From: a gamma proteobacterium HTCC2207
GTDB taxonomy: Bacteria > Pseudomonadota > Gammaproteobacteria > Pseudomonadales > Porticoccaceae
NCBI GenBank assembly: GCA_000153445.1
Contig: CH672398.1
Location: forward strand, 320,454-384,453
DNA length: 64,000 bases
Direction: 5' to 3'
A model generated the notes under the pieces. It had not been told where the DNA came from. It did not search any database and saw only the letters and a program-made list of their open reading frames with translations. The translations under genes and the position numbers were made by a program. Each line of letters begins with the position of its first letter. Position 1 is the first letter of the stretch. Below, in pieces: positions 45,646-55,374 of the stretch.

Positions 45646-46752
45646 ATGTCTCGATGGGAAAATTTTATGTTTAGTTACTCTAGGCCACTATTTAGCGATG
45701 GCGACTCAATGATAGTTGCAAGGAGGAACAAGATATTTTCCGTTCACGGCGGCGCTGAAGAACATATATTGACTCTACCGGTGGGGTTTCTTGCGAATAT
45801 TTTTCTTTGGTCGAGGTTGATTAGCAGGGTATTTCGCTTAGGGGTTTACCGAGCAACGAGCTTTGGTGATTCTTATTTTTTTTGTATTAATAGGAAATTG
45901 TATTCGTTTAATAAGAAAACTAATCACTTAAAGGAAGAATTCGGTTTCGCCAAAGGTCATGGACCTCTCAGCTTTTGTGATGGTAAAGGTCTCCATCAAT
46001 TTGATGATACTCTTTATTTTGGTGAATATTTTAGTGATGACAAGCTGGACCGTATTCGTATTTTAAAGAGAAGCTTACTAGGAGAATGGGTCACTTGCTT
46101 CACATTTGAGGAAGGCACGATAAATCATATCCACTCACTGATTCCTGACAAGGTAAATAATTGCATTTGGATCTTAACTGGGGATTTCGGTACTGCAGCC
46201 GCAATCTATAGAGCGGCGGATAATTTCAGGCAAGTTGAATTGATTATTCAAGGGCGGCAAAAATATAGGGCGTGCGTCGCATTCCCTTATGAAGGTGGAC
46301 TAATATATGCAACTGACACACAGTTTGAGAAAAACTCAATTAGAAGACTTTATAAGGGGCCAGCAGGTTGGCTCAGTGAAAAATTGTACGAAGTAAATGG
46401 TCCAGTCGTTTATGGGTGCGAGCTAAGAGATTACTATATGTTCTCCACTACAGTGGAACCGGGTGATTCTAAGTCTAGTTTTTTAGCTACTTTGCTTGAT
46501 AGGGAAAAAGGTCCGGGTATTATTCTGAATCAAGTTGAAATTGTAGCGCTAAAAAAGTCTAACCATGCATTGCTTGAGGTGCTTGTTGATATCAAAGATT
46601 TATGGCCCTCAAGACTTTGCCAGTTTGGTTCGGCAATCTTTGTGGGAAACTCAATAGAAAATAATAATGTACATGCTTATTTCACAGCAACGCAAATTTA
46701 TGAAGGGCGGTCAAAATTAATTGATCTTGATAGTCGTCAAACAACAGACTGA
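45646..46752 (+). CDS. Unknown protein, probable beta-propeller
   Basis: A 368-residue soluble protein, not recognised. It is rich in repeated short beta-strand patterns with W/Y/G (SFGDSYFFCINRKLYSFN, HQFDDTLYFGEYFSDD, NNCIWILTGDFG, GGLIYATDTQFEKNSI), which suggests a six- or seven-bladed propeller. There is no signal peptide or clear catalytic motif. It stands between the glycosyltransferase block and asnB. Similar propeller-like proteins occur in EPS clusters as possible sugar-binding or lyase-like proteins, but no function can be claimed. Confidence 0.7.
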   Translation: MSRWENFMFSYSRPLFSDGDSMIVARRNKIFSVHGGAEEHILTLPVGFLANIFLWSRLISRVFRLGVYRATSFGDSYFFCINRKLYSFNKKTNHLKEEFGFAKGHGPLSFCDGKGLHQFDDTLYFGEYFSDDKLDRIRILKRSLLGEWVTCFTFEEGTINHIHSLIPDKVNNCIWILTGDFGTAAAIYRAADNFRQVELIIQGRQKYRACVAFPYEGGLIYATDTQFEKNSIRRLYKGPAGWLSEKLYEVNGPVVYGCELRDYYMFSTTVEPGDSKSSFLATLLDREKGPGIILNQVEIVALKKSNHALLEVLVDIKDLWPSRLCQFGSAIFVGNSIENNNVHAYFTATQIYEGRSKLIDLDSRQTTD

Positions 46753-46811
46753 GATCTCAGTATAAGAGTTACATTTATTATGTAATGTTTTTGAAAAGGA
46801 AATTAAGTTTT

Positions 46812-48779
46812 ATGTGCGGAATTTTGGGATTGTCAGAGGTACTACAAGAAACGCTCTACACACGCAGAGATCGCCAGGAGACTATTAGTCGATGTTTTGA
46901 GGAGGGTTTGGCTATTCTTTCTCACAGAGGCCCTGACGCTTCTGGCGCGAAATATTTTTTTGATGAAGGTGTTTTCCTAGGTCATACAAGGCTCTCTATT
47001 CAAGATTTAAGTCCAGCAGGGACTCAGCCAATGATGTCCTTGGATGAAAAGTATGCAATAACATTTAACGGGGAAATCTATAATTTTCCTGTTTTAAAAG
47101 AAAAGCTGGAATTTTTGGGGTACAACTTTTCTAGCAATACTGATACCGAGGTTATTCTTAATCTTTATCAAGAATATGGGTTGGACTGCTTTGCTATGCT
47201 CGATGGTATCTTTGCTCTTGGAATTTTTGATAAAGAAAAAAATCAGCTGATTATTTCAAGGGACGGATTAGGCATTAAACCGTTATATTATTATCAGGAT
47301 GAAAGTAGGCTAGTTTTCGCCAGTGAAATCAAAGCGATCGAGATTTTTTTGAAAGATGTTGTTTTAACGCTTCAGAAATCAAATATTAACAAATACCTTA
47401 CGTTTCAGTGGTGCCCTGGAGAAGGCACTCCATTTGCCGAGATTAAAAAACATATCCCAGGCGAAACTTTAGTGGTAACTGATGGGAAAATTGTCGACAG
47501 AAAAACCTTTTACCGACTGCCCATCTTTAGACCGCCAGCTAAAAATCTGAAGACATCAGTCAGATCGATAATTTCTGGGCTAGATGCTAATCTCCGAATA
47601 GCTGTTCATGATCAAATGCTTTCAGATGCGCCTGTTGGTGCTTTTCTATCTGGTGGGTTGGATTCTACAAGCATTGTCGCCTTTGCTAAGGAAATCGATC
47701 CCAATATTACCTGTTTCACGATTGATGCTGGTAATGCCGCAAATGACGGAATGGCAGATGACTTGCCATATGCTCGTGCAGCTGCCGAGCACCTTAAGGT
47801 GCCTCTAGAGATAGTCAAAGTAAATCCAGAAAGTCTTGTTCAGAATTTGGAAAAGATGGTTTGGATGCTCGATGAGCCGTTGGGTGATCCTGCTCCGCTT
47901 AATGTATTTTACATCTCGCAGCTGGCTAAGGATAATGGGATTAAAGTTCTTTTGTCAGGGGCAGGGGGAGATGATATTCTCACTGGTTATAGGCGACACC
48001 ATGCAATTATGATAGATAGGCAGATACAGCGACTCCCAAAAGTTCTTCTCTCAGCCGTAGAGCTGTTTTCAGGTAAATTAGATAAAAGGGTCACGCTTTT
48101 TAGACGACTTGCTAAGCTATTTAATGGCATCTCGCTTGCGGGTGAAAGTAGAATAATTAATTATTTTAAATGGGCTGATCAAGGTCAATTACTTTCTTTG
48201 TACACAAATGATTTCAGAAATGAAATTAAAAATGAGTTAGCTGAGCAGCCAATGTTAGATTTTTTAGCTCACGCTCATCCCGATTCAACTGATTTGGATA
48301 AGATGCTGGCTCTTGAGCAACGTTTTTTTACTACTGATCACAACTTAATGTATACCGATAAGATGTCTATGGCCGCAGGTGTTGAAGTGCGCGTTCCACT
48401 CTTGGCAAATAATCTTATTGAATATGCTGCTACCATTCCTGATAACTTGAAACAAAATGGACGACAAGGAAAATGGATTTTTAAAAAGACGATGGAAGCA
48501 TATTTGCCTAAGGAAATAATATATAGGCCGAAAACTGGTTTCGGTGCTCCTTTACGAAGTTGGTTGAAAGTTGAGCTACGTGACTATTTAGAAGATCTAC
48601 TGAGTCGAAAATCACTGTATTCCAGAGGGTTATTTGATCCTGAAGCAGTACACGCTCTTATAAGCAGGAATGATGAGGGTCAAGTGGATGCTTCTTATAC
48701 TATTTTTTCTTTGATGTGTATTGAAATTTGGTGTCGACAGCACGTTGATTCGGTAAAGTTGTCAACGGGGTCCACATAA
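46812..48779 (+). CDS. Asparagine synthase (AsnB-like)
   Basis: A 655-residue glutamine-hydrolysing asparagine synthetase. The start MCGILG supplies the nucleophile Cys2, SHRGPDASG and FNGEIYNF are glutaminase motifs, and the synthetase PP-loop SGGLDSTS lies at about residues 280-287. ATG 46812 was chosen so that Cys is residue 2. In EPS and O-antigen loci such AsnB-like proteins amidate uronic acids rather than make asparagine; a possible target here is ManNAcA from wecB/wecC. The next gene starts one base after the stop. Confidence 0.9.
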   Translation: MCGILGLSEVLQETLYTRRDRQETISRCFEEGLAILSHRGPDASGAKYFFDEGVFLGHTRLSIQDLSPAGTQPMMSLDEKYAITFNGEIYNFPVLKEKLEFLGYNFSSNTDTEVILNLYQEYGLDCFAMLDGIFALGIFDKEKNQLIISRDGLGIKPLYYYQDESRLVFASEIKAIEIFLKDVVLTLQKSNINKYLTFQWCPGEGTPFAEIKKHIPGETLVVTDGKIVDRKTFYRLPIFRPPAKNLKTSVRSIISGLDANLRIAVHDQMLSDAPVGAFLSGGLDSTSIVAFAKEIDPNITCFTIDAGNAANDGMADDLPYARAAAEHLKVPLEIVKVNPESLVQNLEKMVWMLDEPLGDPAPLNVFYISQLAKDNGIKVLLSGAGGDDILTGYRRHHAIMIDRQIQRLPKVLLSAVELFSGKLDKRVTLFRRLAKLFNGISLAGESRIINYFKWADQGQLLSLYTNDFRNEIKNELAEQPMLDFLAHAHPDSTDLDKMLALEQRFFTTDHNLMYTDKMSMAAGVEVRVPLLANNLIEYAATIPDNLKQNGRQGKWIFKKTMEAYLPKEIIYRPKTGFGAPLRSWLKVELRDYLEDLLSRKSLYSRGLFDPEAVHALISRNDEGQVDASYTIFSLMCIEIWCRQHVDSVKLSTGST

Positions 48780-48780
48780 T

Positions 48781-50925
48781 ATGAAGCAAATATTACAAGA
48801 TTTATCTTCCGGCGAGACCTTAATCGTCGACAGTCCTGCTCCAATGCTTTCAAGCAGTTCGTTAAAAATTGCTAGTAAAGTGTCCCTCATTTCGGCCGGC
48901 ACTGAGCGAATGCTAGTTGAGTTCGCTCAGTCGTCCTACATAGATAAAGCTAGAAAACAGCCTGAAAGAGTAAAAATGGTGTTAGATAAGGTGGCTACTG
49001 ATGGGTTGGTGACGACTTACGATGCAGTCAAGTCCAAGTTGGGGCAACCAATTCCATTAGGTTATTCAAATGTAGGTGTTGTGGAGGGTATAAGTCCAGG
49101 ACTCTCTGGCTTTCAAGTTGGCGACCGTGTTGTGTCTAACGGGGCTCATGCAGATATTGTTACCGTGAAAAACAACCTGTGTGCGCGTATACCGGATAAT
49201 GTAGATGATGATTCTGCGGTGTTTACCGTAGTTGGCAGCATTGGTTTGCAGGGGGTTCGGTTGGCTAACCCTACATTGGGAGAATCTTTTGTCGTTGTTG
49301 GCGCTGGGCTTATTGGTTTGTTGGTCATTCAATTACTAAAGGCAAATGGCTGCCGAGTTTTAGCAATCGATTTTGATGACAATAAGCTTGAACTGGCTGC
49401 TCAGTTTGGCGCTGAGATATGTAATCCGGTCACGGGAGGTGATGCGCTATCGCAGGCAGCAAGTTTGAGTAGAGATAGAGGTGTGGATGGAGTAATAATA
49501 ACGGCCTCTAGCAAGTCTAACGAACCGATGAAGCAGGCTGCGCAAATGTGCAGAAAGCACGGTCGGATTATTTTGGTAGGTGTGGTTGGGTTAGAGTTGG
49601 ACCGATCGGACTTTTATGAAAAAGAGATTATCTTTCAGGTAAGTTGTTCATACGGCCCTGGCCGTTATGATGCTTCCTATGAAGATGATGGAAATGATTA
49701 CCCTATAGGTTACGTTAGATGGACTGAGCAGCGGAACTTTGAGGCATTTTTAGATCTTCTTTCAACTGGAGTGGTTGATGTTAAGCCGCTTATATCTTCC
49801 CGTTTTGAATTTACCGATGCATCGGCTGCTTATAAGGAGCTCTCATCCAATACTTCGGGGCTCGGTATACTTCTTGATTATAGTTCAGCGACAAGGGGAC
49901 GCCTATCTCGATCTATTACGTTAGATCGGCAAGAGCACTTTGATGGAGATAGCCCCACTATAGGATTTATCGGCGCTGGAAATTATGCGTCACGTATACT
50001 AATTCCGGCGTTTAAGGCCGCAGGTGGGCGGTTGCACACATTGGTCACGGCTAATGGTGTTAATTCTGTTATTCACGGCAAGAAGGGTGGGTTTTTAAAG
50101 GCCTCTACTGATGCTGCTGAAATGCTAGCAGAATGTGAGGTGAATACCGTCGTAATAGCGACTCAGCACAATACTCATTCAAAATATGTAATCGACAGCC
50201 TGAATGCCAATAAGCATGTTTGGGTAGAAAAACCCTTAGCCATCGACAGAGACAGTCTGGCGTTGATTGAATCTTCATATTTTGATGCTCACAGTAAGGA
50301 TACAGGAATCGCTGGTCCTCAGTTAATGGTCGGTTTTAATCGCCGGTTCGCTCCACAAGTTCAAAAGATGCATGATCTATTGTCGAGTGTAAAGTCTCCA
50401 AAAACCCTGATAATCACCGTTAATGCTGGATTTATACCAGAAGATCATTGGACTCAAGATCCATTTGTTGGTGGAGGTAGAATCATAGGGGAGTGTTGTC
50501 ATTTTATAGATTTGATGCGGTTTTTAGTTGGCCAAAAGATTGTCTCCGTCAGCGGCAGATCTATGGTTGCAGGTTCATCGAGAACCATTATGACGGATCG
50601 ATCATCAATTACTTTAGGTTTTGAAGATGGTTCATTTGGTACGATTTTGTATTTAGCGAATGGTGCCTCAAACTTTCCTAAAGAACGTATTGAGGTGTTT
50701 TCCGGTGGTAAAGTTCTGCAGTTGGATAATTTTCGAAAGCTAAAAGGGTATGGTTGGAAAGGCTTCAAAAAATTGAATCTTTGGAGTCAGGACAAGGGGC
50801 AGCAGGCTTGTCCGGCAGAGTTTATAAAGGGTATCAGAGATGGAATCCCATGTATTCCCGCTGATGAGATATTCGAAGTCGCGCGAGTTACGATTGAAGC
50901 GAACGATATATTGTTAGATCAGTAA
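48781..50925 (+). CDS. Bi-domain oxidoreductase (MDR + Gfo/Idh/MocA)
   Basis: A 714-residue fusion. Residues about 1-370 are a zinc-alcohol-dehydrogenase-like MDR unit (SAGTERMLVEFAQ, VVGAGLIGLLVIQLLKANG). Residues about 390-714 are a Gfo/Idh/MocA oxidoreductase (TIGFIGAGNYASRILIPAF, VEKPLA at about 482, GGGRIIGECCHFIDL). These fusions are found next to AsnB and heparinase-like genes in many EPS loci; the reaction is unproven, probably oxidation/reduction of an intermediate sugar. It follows asnB by one base. Confidence 0.87.
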   Translation: MKQILQDLSSGETLIVDSPAPMLSSSSLKIASKVSLISAGTERMLVEFAQSSYIDKARKQPERVKMVLDKVATDGLVTTYDAVKSKLGQPIPLGYSNVGVVEGISPGLSGFQVGDRVVSNGAHADIVTVKNNLCARIPDNVDDDSAVFTVVGSIGLQGVRLANPTLGESFVVVGAGLIGLLVIQLLKANGCRVLAIDFDDNKLELAAQFGAEICNPVTGGDALSQAASLSRDRGVDGVIITASSKSNEPMKQAAQMCRKHGRIILVGVVGLELDRSDFYEKEIIFQVSCSYGPGRYDASYEDDGNDYPIGYVRWTEQRNFEAFLDLLSTGVVDVKPLISSRFEFTDASAAYKELSSNTSGLGILLDYSSATRGRLSRSITLDRQEHFDGDSPTIGFIGAGNYASRILIPAFKAAGGRLHTLVTANGVNSVIHGKKGGFLKASTDAAEMLAECEVNTVVIATQHNTHSKYVIDSLNANKHVWVEKPLAIDRDSLALIESSYFDAHSKDTGIAGPQLMVGFNRRFAPQVQKMHDLLSSVKSPKTLIITVNAGFIPEDHWTQDPFVGGGRIIGECCHFIDLMRFLVGQKIVSVSGRSMVAGSSRTIMTDRSSITLGFEDGSFGTILYLANGASNFPKERIEVFSGGKVLQLDNFRKLKGYGWKGFKKLNLWSQDKGQQACPAEFIKGIRDGIPCIPADEIFEVARVTIEANDILLDQ

Positions 50926-50939
50926 GCGAGATTTATATA

Positions 50940-51423
50940 ATGCAGCTTATAATATCGAGAATCAAAATTGTGTTGAAGCTAGGACTTCTGGAATTTGTAT
51001 CTGTCATTATTTACAGGCTGCTAGTCCGGCTCTCCCTCCATCCAGTTTGTACTTTAAAAGGGAAATATCCCATCTAGCCCTTTCTTTGAAAAATCTAGAT
51101 TGCCTGAGTCAGGCCTGTCCGCGGTGTTAACATGGGACACTTCTGCTTCTCTTTTTAGTTATCTAAATGTATTAATAGATGAGCCTCCAAAGTGGCTAAA
51201 TAATCCTATTACGGACGATAGGGTTTCCTCTAAATTGGAGCCTTGGTGGAAAATTTCTGATTTTGATGATTCGGTAGGAGATATTAAATTAATTTGGGAG
51301 CAGTCCCGAATGAATTGGGTTTTAGCCTTAAATTTGACGTTAGTCACTTATGCTTGGGCTTCTATCTTAGGCTTGGTCTGCGAGTGTTGGTCATGTGTTA
51401 CAAATCACAAGGAGACCAACTGA
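50940..51423 (+). pseudogene. Heparinase II/III-family N-terminal remnant
   Basis: From ATG 50940 the frame reads KLGLLEFVSVIIYRLLVRLSLHP, as in the N-terminus of heparinase-like EPS proteins. It hits a stop near 51078, but a shift of frame continues with PFFEKSRLPES, then KWLNNP, and GDIKLIWEQSRMNWVLALNLTLVTYAW, the conserved next block. It ends in a stop at 51421-51423. About 150 codons survive; the catalytic part is gone. A full-length relative follows at 51572-53206, so this is a dead extra copy. Confidence 0.8.
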
Positions 51424-51571
51424 TTGGCTACCTAGGGCTGAAAAGTATTGTACAGTTATACCATACGTAAGCGGCCTCAAATATTGAGATCGTAAACTTG
51501 GCTATAATTTCATTGCAGGTGGTATTTACGCCATTAAAATGAAAAATCCCAGATAGGTGGCGCCTCCCTCT

Positions 51572-53206
51572 ATGAAAAAAGCTCTTCTCCTATTTAATAC
51601 GCTTCGGTATTTAAAGTGGCGGCAAATCTACTTCAGAATGTTGCGGAAGTTGATAAAGCCAGGTATTACAGACCAATTTCAAGCGTCTAAGTTAGCTCGC
51701 CCCACGAACTGGCAACATGCTTTACTTTACAGTCAGAAAATTGACGAGAATTCGACAGCATGTTTTCTAAACCACATTAAAAATCTTGATCTCCCTGGTG
51801 ATTGGAATAAAGAAATTCCAAGTAAACTTTGGGTTTATAACTTACATTATTTTGAAGATCTTCTTTCCAATAAGGCTACAGAAAAGCGTAATTTTCATCT
51901 CCATTTATTGCATAGTTGGGTTGATCATAACCCAGTTGGATTTGGTAATGGCTGGGAGCCGTACCCTACATCTTTGCGGATTGTAAATATTCTAAAAGCT
52001 TGGCTTGGTGGGCTTGAGTTAGATGAAAAATTGTCTATTAGTGTCTTCACACAGGCCAGTTTTTTAGCGAGTGATCTTGAAAAACATTTATTAGGTAACC
52101 ACTATTTTGTTAATTTGAAAGCGTTGTTATTTGCCGGTGTGGTTTTTGGAAATATTCGATGGTTAAGCATTGCTGAAAAGGGCCTAATTTCTGAAATACC
52201 TGAGCAGATTCTTGAGGATGGTGCCCATTTTGAGCTCAGTCCAATGTACCATTCCTTGATGCTAGTGGATATGCTTGATATGTTGAATTTAAGCAAGGCC
52301 TATCCGGCACAGGTGCCAGCTAGATTAGTTTCCCTTTTACAAGATTATATCCCTAGAATGCTGACCTTTATGGAGGCGATGTCTCATCCTGATGGAGGTG
52401 TATCATTCTTTAATGATTCATCGGACGGAATTGCCCCCGAGAAATCAAAAATTGAAAGTTATGCTGAAAAACTGGGGTTTTCGGTTAAACCCTTAGATTT
52501 TAGTATGACTACAGTTGTTGATAATGCCAGTAGTGGCTATTTTTGTGCTACGTCAAATAGCAGTAAGCTTATATTTGATGCAGCAGCGGTGGGCCCTGAC
52601 TATATTCCAGGACATGCCCACGCCGATACTTTGGCATTTGAGCTATCCATCGGTGCTCAGCGAGTATTTGTGAATTCCGGGATATCTGAATATGGTTTGA
52701 GCCCAGTGCGCGTAAACCAGCGCAAGACAGCTTCTCATAACACTATCGAAGTCGATGAAAAAGATTCATCGCAGGTATGGAGTGGTTTTAGAGTTGCTAA
52801 TCGGGCGCGGATTATTGAAAGGTCCTCAAAATTGAAATTTGATAATAATATTTTTTTAAAGGCGACTCACAATGGCTATAAGTCATTGATTGGAGGATGT
52901 TATCATTCGAGAGAATTGGTATTTAATGGCACCAGTCTTGTTGTCCGTGATGAGCTTCATGGGGATTTTACAGGCGCAAAATTGCGGTTTTACTTTCATC
53001 CGGATTTAGAAGTAATTCTAGAAAGTGGCATTTTGTTAGTTTCGGGGAAGGCCTTTAATTTGAGGAGTGACTTGACAGGTAAAAAGGCTTCTTTATTGGA
53101 TGCTTGTTGGCATCCACAATTTGGAATTGATATACCTAACAAAATGCTTCTAATTGATCTGTTGGGTAACGAAACGGAAACTATTTTCGATTGGACTGAG
53201 GTTTAG
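51572..53206 (+). CDS. Heparinase II/III-like protein
   Basis: A 544-residue protein of the alginate-lyase/heparinase II-III superfamily. An alpha/alpha-toroid N-terminal part (NLHYFEDLLSN, GFGNGWEPYPTSLRIVNILKAW, LGNHYFVNLKALLFAG) is followed by a beta-sandwich with GHAHADTLAFELSIG, holding catalytic-type His residues. There is no signal peptide, unlike true secreted lyases. In EPS loci these likely trim or modify an intermediate. ATG 51572 is preferred; GTG 51557 is an alternative. Confidence 0.87.
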   Translation: MKKALLLFNTLRYLKWRQIYFRMLRKLIKPGITDQFQASKLARPTNWQHALLYSQKIDENSTACFLNHIKNLDLPGDWNKEIPSKLWVYNLHYFEDLLSNKATEKRNFHLHLLHSWVDHNPVGFGNGWEPYPTSLRIVNILKAWLGGLELDEKLSISVFTQASFLASDLEKHLLGNHYFVNLKALLFAGVVFGNIRWLSIAEKGLISEIPEQILEDGAHFELSPMYHSLMLVDMLDMLNLSKAYPAQVPARLVSLLQDYIPRMLTFMEAMSHPDGGVSFFNDSSDGIAPEKSKIESYAEKLGFSVKPLDFSMTTVVDNASSGYFCATSNSSKLIFDAAAVGPDYIPGHAHADTLAFELSIGAQRVFVNSGISEYGLSPVRVNQRKTASHNTIEVDEKDSSQVWSGFRVANRARIIERSSKLKFDNNIFLKATHNGYKSLIGGCYHSRELVFNGTSLVVRDELHGDFTGAKLRFYFHPDLEVILESGILLVSGKAFNLRSDLTGKKASLLDACWHPQFGIDIPNKMLLIDLLGNETETIFDWTEV

Positions 53207-53253
53207 AATTCAAACTAAAAATCAGCTGAATTTTATAGCCATAAGGGGCAGAG

Positions 53254-54420
53254 ATGAAAAAAATTTTAGTGCTATCTTTTTATTATTATCCAGATTTGTG
53301 TGCTGGATCTTTTCGATGCACCTCCCTTGTCGAAGAGTTGGCCAAGACAAAAGCATCTATTCATGTAATTACTACTGTTCCTAATCGCTATGAGTCATTC
53401 AAGGTTTCAGCTGTAAAATATAGTAAGACCAATAATGTTGTTATCGACAGAATTGAAATTCCTAGTCACAATAGCGGGATGATTGATCAAATTAAGTCTT
53501 TTTATGCGTTTTATAGGGGCGCCAGGAGGATAACCGCAGCTAACGATTATGATTTAGTATTTGCTACATCATCACGGTTGTTTACTGCCTTCTTAGGTGC
53601 GCGAGTTTCAAGAAAAAAGCGAATACCCTTATATTTAGATGTTAGAGACTTGTTCGTAGACACGATGTCTAACATTCTTTCGCCAGCATTAGTTTGGTTA
53701 GCGAGTCCTGTCCTATCTGTCATAGAGCGGTATACTTTTAATTCGGCAAAGAAGATTAATATGGTATCTAAGGGTTTCCTTCCATATTTCGAACAGCGGT
53801 ATTCAGATATTCCAATTAGTTTTTTTACCAATGGAATAGATAAAGAGTTCATTCAGGCTTCGCATGTCGATGATAAAACCTTGGCTACCAAGTCCACAAT
53901 AAATATACTTTATGCTGGTAATGTCGGCGAAGGTCAGGGCCTTCATAAAATAATTCCAGAGATGGCTGATCGATTAAACAAACGAATAAATTTTAAAGTC
54001 ATTGGAGGTGGCGGGCTTATTCAAAAACTTAGAGACGCAGTTGCTGAGCTTGGTTTGAATAATGTTGAACTAGTACCCCCTATGGGACGAGAAGCTCTTA
54101 TCAAAGAGTATATTAAGGCAGATGTTCTTTTTTTGCATTTAAATGATTATGAAGCGTTTCGAAAAGTACTGCCTTCCAAATTATTTGAGTATGGAGCGAT
54201 GAATAAACCAATTCTCGCTGGGATCAGTGGCTATAGTGAAGAGTTTGTAAAATCAGAAATTAGTGACTGCGCTGTCTTCTCTCCGACTGACTCAGAAGAC
54301 GCGGTTAGAAAATTTGAATCTCTGAGCTACTCCATTAAGCCTAGAGAGGAATTTATAAAAAAGTTTGATAGGCAGAAAATTATGCGTGAAATGGCCGAGG
54401 ATATATATGGAACCGGTTAA
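53254..54420 (+). CDS. WbuB-like glycosyltransferase family 4
   Basis: A 388-residue GT-B enzyme starting MKKILVLSFYYYPDLCAGSFRCTSL, with LYLDVRDLFVDTMSN in the middle, NILYAGNVGEGQGLHKI and LPSKLFEYGAMNKPILAG in the donor site. This set resembles WbuB, which moves an amino sugar (FucNAc in E. coli O26) to lipid-linked HexNAc. ATG follows GGGGCAGAG. It overlaps the following epimerase by 14 bp. Confidence 0.88.
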   Translation: MKKILVLSFYYYPDLCAGSFRCTSLVEELAKTKASIHVITTVPNRYESFKVSAVKYSKTNNVVIDRIEIPSHNSGMIDQIKSFYAFYRGARRITAANDYDLVFATSSRLFTAFLGARVSRKKRIPLYLDVRDLFVDTMSNILSPALVWLASPVLSVIERYTFNSAKKINMVSKGFLPYFEQRYSDIPISFFTNGIDKEFIQASHVDDKTLATKSTINILYAGNVGEGQGLHKIIPEMADRLNKRINFKVIGGGGLIQKLRDAVAELGLNNVELVPPMGREALIKEYIKADVLFLHLNDYEAFRKVLPSKLFEYGAMNKPILAGISGYSEEFVKSEISDCAVFSPTDSEDAVRKFESLSYSIKPREEFIKKFDRQKIMREMAEDIYGTG

Positions 54421-55360
54421 TGCTTTGCCAAAAATTGTTCTTACTGGGGGAAGTGGATTTTTAGGCCATCACCTATTAAAAAACGAGGCTTTTCGCAGGG
54501 CTTTGGCGATTGGACGAACTCCACCACGTGATCATCAATACTTTCAAATAGTATCGTTTGACGCAGATGACGATTTAGCCGGAGTTTTCAATGATAAAGA
54601 GATTGTAGTTCATGTGGCGGCAAGGGCGCATGTCATGAACGATACCTCCAAAAGTCCTCTTAATGAGTTCCGTCTTGTGAATACAGTAGGAACATTAAAT
54701 CTAGCCGAGAAAGCGGCAATTGCCGGTGTTAAACGATTTATATTCATAAGTACTGTAAAGGTATTAGGGGAGCAAACCGAACCGGGTCAAGCTTTCAAAA
54801 ATGGTGATTCTTTTAATCCTCAAGATCCGTACAGTATTTCGAAGGTTGAAGCCGAAGTAGGTCTTAAACTGATCGGAGAAGCTCACGGCATGGAAATTGT
54901 AATAATTCGTCCGCCTTTGGTCTATGGTAAGGGCGTGAAAGGGAATTTTGCGAGCCTTCTTAAGTTAGCTAGATTTCCTATTCCCTTACCATTTGGATCC
55001 ATACAAAACAAACGAAGTTTAGTAAGCGTAGAGAATTTAGTAGATCTCATTGTTGTTTGCTTAACGCACCCAAAAGCAAAAAATCAAACCTTTTTAGTTA
55101 GTGATGATTATGATATGGACATATCTGAATTGATTTCGAGGCTTGCGGAAGCCGGAGGTTATAAAGCTTATGTATTTGGATTTCCGCTTACTATGCTGTA
55201 CGTTTCTCTCCGACTATTGGGTAAATTACCGATATATGAGCGATTGTGTGGGTCTATGCAAGTTAATATTGAAGACACAAAATCACAACTTAGTTGGAGC
55301 CCGCCGTTTAAGGTTAATGATTCCTTAAGCAATTGCTGGTTATCAGATGCTCATCGCTAA
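54407..55360 (+). CDS. NAD-dependent epimerase/reductase (WbpV/WreQ-like)
   Basis: A 317-residue extended SDR. GGSGFLGHHLL, HVAARAHVMNDTS, the catalytic DPYSISKVEAE (Tyr about 142) and RPPLVYGKGVKGNF are typical of the 4-ketoreductases that make UDP-QuiNAc or UDP-FucNAc in O-antigen loci. The next gene supplies the 4-keto substrate. ATG 54407 chosen from the family start. Confidence 0.86.
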   Translation: MEPVNALPKIVLTGGSGFLGHHLLKNEAFRRALAIGRTPPRDHQYFQIVSFDADDDLAGVFNDKEIVVHVAARAHVMNDTSKSPLNEFRLVNTVGTLNLAEKAAIAGVKRFIFISTVKVLGEQTEPGQAFKNGDSFNPQDPYSISKVEAEVGLKLIGEAHGMEIVIIRPPLVYGKGVKGNFASLLKLARFPIPLPFGSIQNKRSLVSVENLVDLIVVCLTHPKAKNQTFLVSDDYDMDISELISRLAEAGGYKAYVFGFPLTMLYVSLRLLGKLPIYERLCGSMQVNIEDTKSQLSWSPPFKVNDSLSNCWLSDAHR

Positions 55361-55374
55361 TAAGGATTGCACAG

